From Elusimicrobiota bacterium (GTDB lineage Bacteria; Elusimicrobiota; Elusimicrobia; UBA1565; UBA9628): DNA of 34,632 bases. The DNA lies in contig DAHVWT010000014.1 of the NCBI GenBank assembly GCA_027327915.1, positions 1 through 34,632 of the forward strand, given 5' to 3'. The first letter of the stretch is position 1, and every line of letters starts with the position of its first letter. Below the pieces are notes generated by a model, which saw nothing but the letters and a program-made list of their open reading frames with translations, was not told the DNA's origin and did not search any database. Made by a program: the position numbers and the translations under genes. Below are positions 30,435 to 34,632 of the stretch, piece by piece.

Positions 30435-31958
30435 ATGGATTCACCGGACGCCCCCGCCCAGCGCATTTCGATCCTCATCGTCGACGATTCCGCCGAGACG
30501 CAGCAACTGTTTAAAATGCAGATCGAGGCGATTCCCGGATGGCATCCCTCCGTCGCCGTCGCGAAAAACGGGGAAGAAGGCCTCGCGAGGCTCAAGGACG
30601 GGTTGTTCGACCTCGTTTTCCTCGACTACTTGCTGCCCGGGGCCGACGGTCTCGAGATTCTTGGGAGAATCCGGCAGCATTTTCCTCAGCTCGCGGTCGT
30701 GATGCTGACCGGCGCCGGCTCGGAGCGCGTGGCGGTCGAGGCCATGGCCAAGGGCGCGATGCATTACCTGACGCGCTCGGAGGTGTCCGTTTCGGACCTG
30801 GAATTCATCTTCGGCCGGGTGATGGAAATGAAGGCGCTGTCGCGCGAGAACGAGGATTTGAAGGTCGCCTCGGAGACCCGCGAGCGATTCCTCGCTAATA
30901 TCTCCCACGAAATGCGCACCCCGCTCGCCGTCATCCTGGGCTACGCCGAAACCTTGAAGGACGGGGTCTTCGGCCCGCTTAACGACGATCAGCGCAAGGC
31001 CGTCCACGGCATCATCGCGCGCGCCTCCGACTTGAAGAGCAGCCTCGGCCGCATCCTGCGCCTCAAGGACGGCGCCGAGGAGCCCCTGGCGCCGCGGGAC
31101 GTGGAGTTGCGCGCCTTGGTCGCGGCCAGGGTCGCGGAGGCCTCAAGCCAGGCGGCCACCAAGAATATCACGGTCCATTGGGAGGCTCCCAAGGAGGAGA
31201 TTTGGCTGCGAGGCGACGGCGAGCGTCTCGCGGAAGTCGTCGACGCCTTCCTCTCCAACGCCGTCCGCTTCTCGAAGGCGGGAAGCTCCGTGGAGGTCGA
31301 TCTGAGCCGCCAGGGCGCCGAGGTGGTTGTCTGCGTCTCGGATCACGGGCCGGGAATTTCCCAGGAGATGCTGCCCCGCGTCTTCGAGGAATTCGGGGCG
31401 GCCAAGGTTCGCGGCATGACGAAAGGCGGGGGGCTGGGGCTGGGACTGCCGCTTGCCAAGCGCATCGTCGAGCGCCACGAAGGGAGGATCTGGCTCGAGT
31501 CGTCGCCGGGCCGCGGCACCAGGGCCTGCGCCGCCTTTCCGTCGATAGCGGCTCCCGCCGCCGACCGCCGGCCCACCGCGCCGATCACGAGCGAGAAGCG
31601 CGTTCTCATTGTCGAGGACCATCCGGAGATGGGCGGCATCCTGATGCTTGTCATCTCCACCTTGGGACCGGGGCTCGATTTTGAGATCGTTCGCACGGCG
31701 GCCGAGGCCGAGCGGGTCCTCCAGGGTAAAAAACCCGATTTGATGGTTCTGGACCTGCTGCTTCCCGGGATGGATGGCCTGGGGATTCTGGATCGGATCC
31801 GAAGGATGGATTCCCTGCGGCGGCCCGCGGTCCTGGTGTTGACGGGGCATGCCGAATCGGCGGCCAAGGCCCAGGCCCTCGGCCCCGACGCCGTGCTGAT
31901 GAAGCCCGTCTCCAAGAAGCTGCTCCTCGATACGGCGGAGAGGCTCCTAAAGAGATAG
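30435..31958 (+). CDS. Hybrid sensor histidine kinase, REC-HisKA-HATPase_c-REC
   Basis: REC: ILIVDDSAETQQLF...LVFLDYLLPGADG; H-box FLANISHEMRTPLAVILGYAETL; G1/G2 VSDHGPGIS, GGGLGLGLPLAKRIVERHEG; second REC VLIVEDHPEMGG...LMVLDLLLPGMDG...VLTGH...LMKPVSK. Confidence 0.93.
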   Translation: MDSPDAPAQRISILIVDDSAETQQLFKMQIEAIPGWHPSVAVAKNGEEGLARLKDGLFDLVFLDYLLPGADGLEILGRIRQHFPQLAVVMLTGAGSERVAVEAMAKGAMHYLTRSEVSVSDLEFIFGRVMEMKALSRENEDLKVASETRERFLANISHEMRTPLAVILGYAETLKDGVFGPLNDDQRKAVHGIIARASDLKSSLGRILRLKDGAEEPLAPRDVELRALVAARVAEASSQAATKNITVHWEAPKEEIWLRGDGERLAEVVDAFLSNAVRFSKAGSSVEVDLSRQGAEVVVCVSDHGPGISQEMLPRVFEEFGAAKVRGMTKGGGLGLGLPLAKRIVERHEGRIWLESSPGRGTRACAAFPSIAAPAADRRPTAPITSEKRVLIVEDHPEMGGILMLVISTLGPGLDFEIVRTAAEAERVLQGKKPDLMVLDLLLPGMDGLGILDRIRRMDSLRRPAVLVLTGHAESAAKAQALGPDAVLMKPVSKKLLLDTAERLLKR

Positions 31959-31976
31959 CATGGAAGGCGCGGCGCC

Positions 31977-33062
31977 ATGAGAAAATTGAAAGTTCTTCTT
32001 TTATGCGGGGGGCGTTCCGCGGAGCACCAGGTGTCTTTGGTTTCCGCCGCGACGATCGTCCGGGCGCTTTCGCCCGCGAAGTTCCAGATCGAGACGGTCT
32101 ATATCGATTCCAACGGAAGATGGTCGGCGGCGGGGCGGGAACTGCTCGAAAATCGCGGCAAAGTGAATGGGAAGGCTCCGCCGCGGACGGCGGCCCGATC
32201 CCTTTCTCCTCTCGCGGCAACGAGCTTGGGGGCCAAGGGATTCAAGCCCGACGTCGTCTTCCCCGTCCTCCATGGGCCGCTGGGAGAAGACGGATCGGTT
32301 CAGGGCCTTCTTGAATCCGCCGGGGTCCCTTACGTGGGCGCGGGAGTCCTGGGATCGGCGCTCGGCATGGACAAGGACGTCGCCAAGCGCCTGGTCCGCG
32401 CCGCGGGACTGCCGGTGCTTCCCTACGTCGTGGCGCGTCCTGGATTCCCCATCCCGGGCGACGTCGGGGCCCTTGGGTTTCCTTTGTTCGTCAAACCCGC
32501 GGGACTCGGTTCCTCGGTCGGGGTGTCCAAGGTGGAAAGGAAGGCCGATTTGGAAAAGGCGCTGCGCGAGGCCTTCCGCTTCGACACGAAGGCCCTCGTC
32601 GAAAAGGCCGTCGAGGCCCGTGAGATCGAATGCGCGGTGCTGGGCGACCCATGGGCGCGGCCGGGCGACCCCTTGGAATTGAAGGCTTCGGGGCTGGGGG
32701 AAGTCGTGGCGCATGCTCGTTTTTACACTTACGAGGCCAAGTATCTGGACCCGGAGGGCGCCGAGCGTTTTATCCCGGCGCCTCTGCCGTCGGCGAAGAC
32801 GGCAAGCATCCGAGAGATGGCGGTCCGCGCCTTCCGGTCGTTGGAAGGCTACGGGATGGGCCGCGTGGATTTCTTGCTCGACAAGCGGACGGGGAAGAGC
32901 TATTTCAACGAGGTGAACACCCTGCCGGGCTTTACCGCCTCCAGCATGTACCCGGCACTGTGGAAGGCGGCCGGCGTTCCGACGCCCAGGCTGGTGGAGC
33001 TTTTGATCGATTTGGCGATCCGTCGCGCCGAACGGCGGCGCCGTTTGAGGGTGAAGCCGTGA
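31977..33062 (+). CDS. ddl: D-alanine--D-alanine ligase
   Basis: LLLCGGRSAEHQVSLVSAATIVRAL, VFPVLHGPLGEDGSVQGLLESAGVPYVGAGVLGSALGMDKDVAKRL, FVKPAGLGSSVGVSKV, YFNEVNTLPGFTASSMYPALW. Confidence 0.96.
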   Translation: MRKLKVLLLCGGRSAEHQVSLVSAATIVRALSPAKFQIETVYIDSNGRWSAAGRELLENRGKVNGKAPPRTAARSLSPLAATSLGAKGFKPDVVFPVLHGPLGEDGSVQGLLESAGVPYVGAGVLGSALGMDKDVAKRLVRAAGLPVLPYVVARPGFPIPGDVGALGFPLFVKPAGLGSSVGVSKVERKADLEKALREAFRFDTKALVEKAVEAREIECAVLGDPWARPGDPLELKASGLGEVVAHARFYTYEAKYLDPEGAERFIPAPLPSAKTASIREMAVRAFRSLEGYGMGRVDFLLDKRTGKSYFNEVNTLPGFTASSMYPALWKAAGVPTPRLVELLIDLAIRRAERRRRLRVKP

Positions 33063-33123
33063 TCGTCCGCTCCCCGAGCCGCGAACTTTTCGGGGCGCGC
33101 GGCGTATTACCATAGGAGACTGG

Positions 33124-33696
33124 GTGGCTAGACGAAACCTCGCTCAGTGGGAGGGGTTGTGGCGCGACTGGTGCCGCAAAGCCTACCGTTTTGCCTACCG
33201 CCTATCGGGAAACGAACAGGATGCCCAAGACATGGCCCAGGAAGCTTTCGCTCGAGCCTTCGATCATTGGGATCGCTACGACGGGGAGCGCCCTTTTGAG
33301 GCTTGGCTTTTCGAAATCCTTCGCAACGTCTACCTTGACTCCCTGCGGCGCGGGCAGCGTCGTCCGACCGTCGGCCTCGACGGGTTTTCTCCCTCGGAGG
33401 ATGGGGACGGCGCATCCAGCAGGGCCGAGCGGATTCCCGACGGGGGAGAGGAGCCTCTTGAGTCTTTGTCGAGGGAAGAGGAGGAGGGCATGATCCGCAA
33501 GGCTCTGGCCGGACTCCCCGAGCATTACCGTGCCGCCGTGGTGCTGCGCGACATCGAGGGCCTCTCGTACGAGGAGATCGGCCGGATCCTCTCTTGCCCG
33601 GCGGGGACCGTCCGCTCCCGCATCCACCAGGGCCGCAGCCTTATCGGCTTGGCGTTCGAGCGCGCCGCCGACAAAAATCGAGTGATCTATGACTGA
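33124..33696 (+). CDS. ECF-type RNA polymerase sigma-70 factor
   Basis: GNEQDAQDMAQEAFARAFDHWDRYDGERPFEAWLFEILRNVYLDSLRR (region 2); LPEHYRAAVVLRDIEGLSYEEIGRILSCPAGTVRSRIHQGR (region 4); GTG start preceded by AGGAG. Confidence 0.94.
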   Translation: MARRNLAQWEGLWRDWCRKAYRFAYRLSGNEQDAQDMAQEAFARAFDHWDRYDGERPFEAWLFEILRNVYLDSLRRGQRRPTVGLDGFSPSEDGDGASSRAERIPDGGEEPLESLSREEEEGMIRKALAGLPEHYRAAVVLRDIEGLSYEEIGRILSCPAGTVRSRIHQGRSLIGLAFERAADKNRVIYD

Positions 33697-34324
33697 TTTC
33701 ACGCACCCAGACCCGGAGATTCTCTCCGCCCGCCTCGACGGCGAACTCCCGCCGGCCGAGGAGATATCCGTCAACAGGCATCTTGCGGCGTGCCCCGATT
33801 GCCGCGAGGCGCTCAAGCGCTTTCATGACATCAAGGCGGCGCTCGCGAGGACCACGCGCCCCGAGATGCCGGCGGCTCTGGCCCGGGAGATCGAGAAACG
33901 CCTGGGAAGAAACGCCGCGGATCCCATGCCGGACCCTTTGCCTGCGGAGAAAGGCGGCAGGTCCTGGGCGCCTTGGGCGGCCCTCGCCTTCGCGACGATG
34001 TTCGTTGGATTCTGGCTTCGTGGCTTCCTTTCCGTTCCCGACCATGCGGTTCAAGGAGCCGTCGCTCGGCGCGGGGGGCCTTCCGTCCGGCCCAGTTCCG
34101 ACGCGCCCTCATCGGCCCGGGTTAAGAGCCAGCCCGATCTCCTATGCCGCTCGATCGAGTGGGGGCCCAACCCAGGTAAAGACCTGCCGATCTCCTGCCC
34201 GCCGGGATATCTCAAGGAATCCACCGCGAAAAGTGATGAACCGCCCGCTTTTCCGGCGATTTCCCTCAAATCCGTCTCTCCCACGCCTCGCGCCTCGAAC
34301 GAGGCGCAGGCCAAGAAGCCGTAG
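33689..34324 (+). CDS. Anti-sigma factor with zf-HC2 domain and single TM segment
   Basis: HPDPEILSARLDGELPPAEEISVNRHLAACPDCREALKRF (HxxxCxxC); TM APWAALAFATMFVGFWLRGFL; 8-nt overlap with the sigma factor gene. Confidence 0.88.
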   Translation: MTDFTHPDPEILSARLDGELPPAEEISVNRHLAACPDCREALKRFHDIKAALARTTRPEMPAALAREIEKRLGRNAADPMPDPLPAEKGGRSWAPWAALAFATMFVGFWLRGFLSVPDHAVQGAVARRGGPSVRPSSDAPSSARVKSQPDLLCRSIEWGPNPGKDLPISCPPGYLKESTAKSDEPPAFPAISLKSVSPTPRASNEAQAKKP

Positions 34325-34331
34325 CCTTCAT

Positions 34332-34360
34332 TTGACTTCCGACGGAGACGACGATATAAT
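34332..34360 (+). promoter_or_regulatory. Near-consensus sigma-70 promoter upstream of the IscA-like gene
   Basis: TTGACT (34332-34337), 17-nt spacer, TATAAT (34355-34360). Confidence 0.85.
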
Positions 34361-34402
34361 AAAAATGAGTTATCGGCGGCAATTCAGCCGGAGGAGAAAG
34401 TT

Positions 34403-34632
34403 ATGCTGACTTTGACGGAGCGCGCGGTTCAAAAAGTTCAGAGCTTTATGGAGGCCGAGGCGAGCGCCAAGGGAAAGAGCCTTCGCGTGAGCTTGAAGCC
34501 CTCCGGCTGCGCGGGCTACGAGTACCTTCTCGGTTTCGACGTCAAAAAGGATGGCGACGTGGTGTTGCCGCAATCGGGGTTTGATGTTCTGGTGGACCCG
34601 CAAAGCCACGAGCTTATCTCGGAAGCGACGAT
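34403..34632 (+). CDS. IscA/HesB-like iron-sulfur cluster assembly protein, 3' end truncated by the window edge
   Basis: GAGGAG before ATG at 34403; MLTLTERAVQKVQSFMEAEASAKGKSLRVSLKPSGCAGYEYLLGFDVKKDGDVVLPQSGFDVLVDPQSHELI; SGCAG is the first conserved Cys site. Manual translation; not in the ORF track because it runs off the edge. Confidence 0.88.
   Translation, partial: MLTLTERAVQKVQSFMEAEASAKGKSLRVSLKPSGCAGYEYLLGFDVKKDGDVVLPQSGFDVLVDPQSHELISEAT

Noticed and set aside
34365-34409. 14-codon upstream ORF MSYRRQFSRRRKLC overlapping the IscA-like start (ATGCTGA), as a possible leader peptide
   Set aside because: Its ATG sits at or before the TSS predicted from the TATAAT at 34355-34360, so it is probably not translated. 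No attenuator hairpin is visible.

Overview
High-GC bacterial chromosomal window, probably from a diderm because LptD is present. It is gene-dense and mostly core housekeeping. I found no rRNA, tRNA, CRISPR array, IS element, prophage or defence island. About 29 genes are supported. Minus strand, about 1-17 kb: secreted PLD-family protein (cut by the window edge), M48-family protein, tdk, two SDR sugar-nucleotide enzymes, lptD, M13 peptidase, folC, murA, prmC, prfA, rpmE. Minus strand, about 19.7-30.4 kb: Na+/solute symporter, tsaE, thiL, nnrD, acpS, glmS, pdxJ, glmM, ftsH, hpt. Plus strand: an uncharacterised 728-aa exported protein, a KimA-like APC permease, a small glycine-zipper protein, a REC-HK-REC hybrid kinase, ddl, an ECF sigma factor with a zf-HC2 anti-sigma, and an IscA/HesB-like gene cut by the window edge. 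Two non-routine signals stand out. (1) An 88-nt inverted repeat fills nearly all of the pdxJ-glmS intergenic space. Its 40-nt arms are each built from four degenerate decamers, and almost all transition differences between the arms keep G-U pairing only in the glmS-sense RNA, so it may be an RNA element controlling glmS. (2) The M48-family protein has HQMAH in place of the HExxH zinc-protease motif. All calls are from reading the sequence and the supplied ORFs; no database search was possible.
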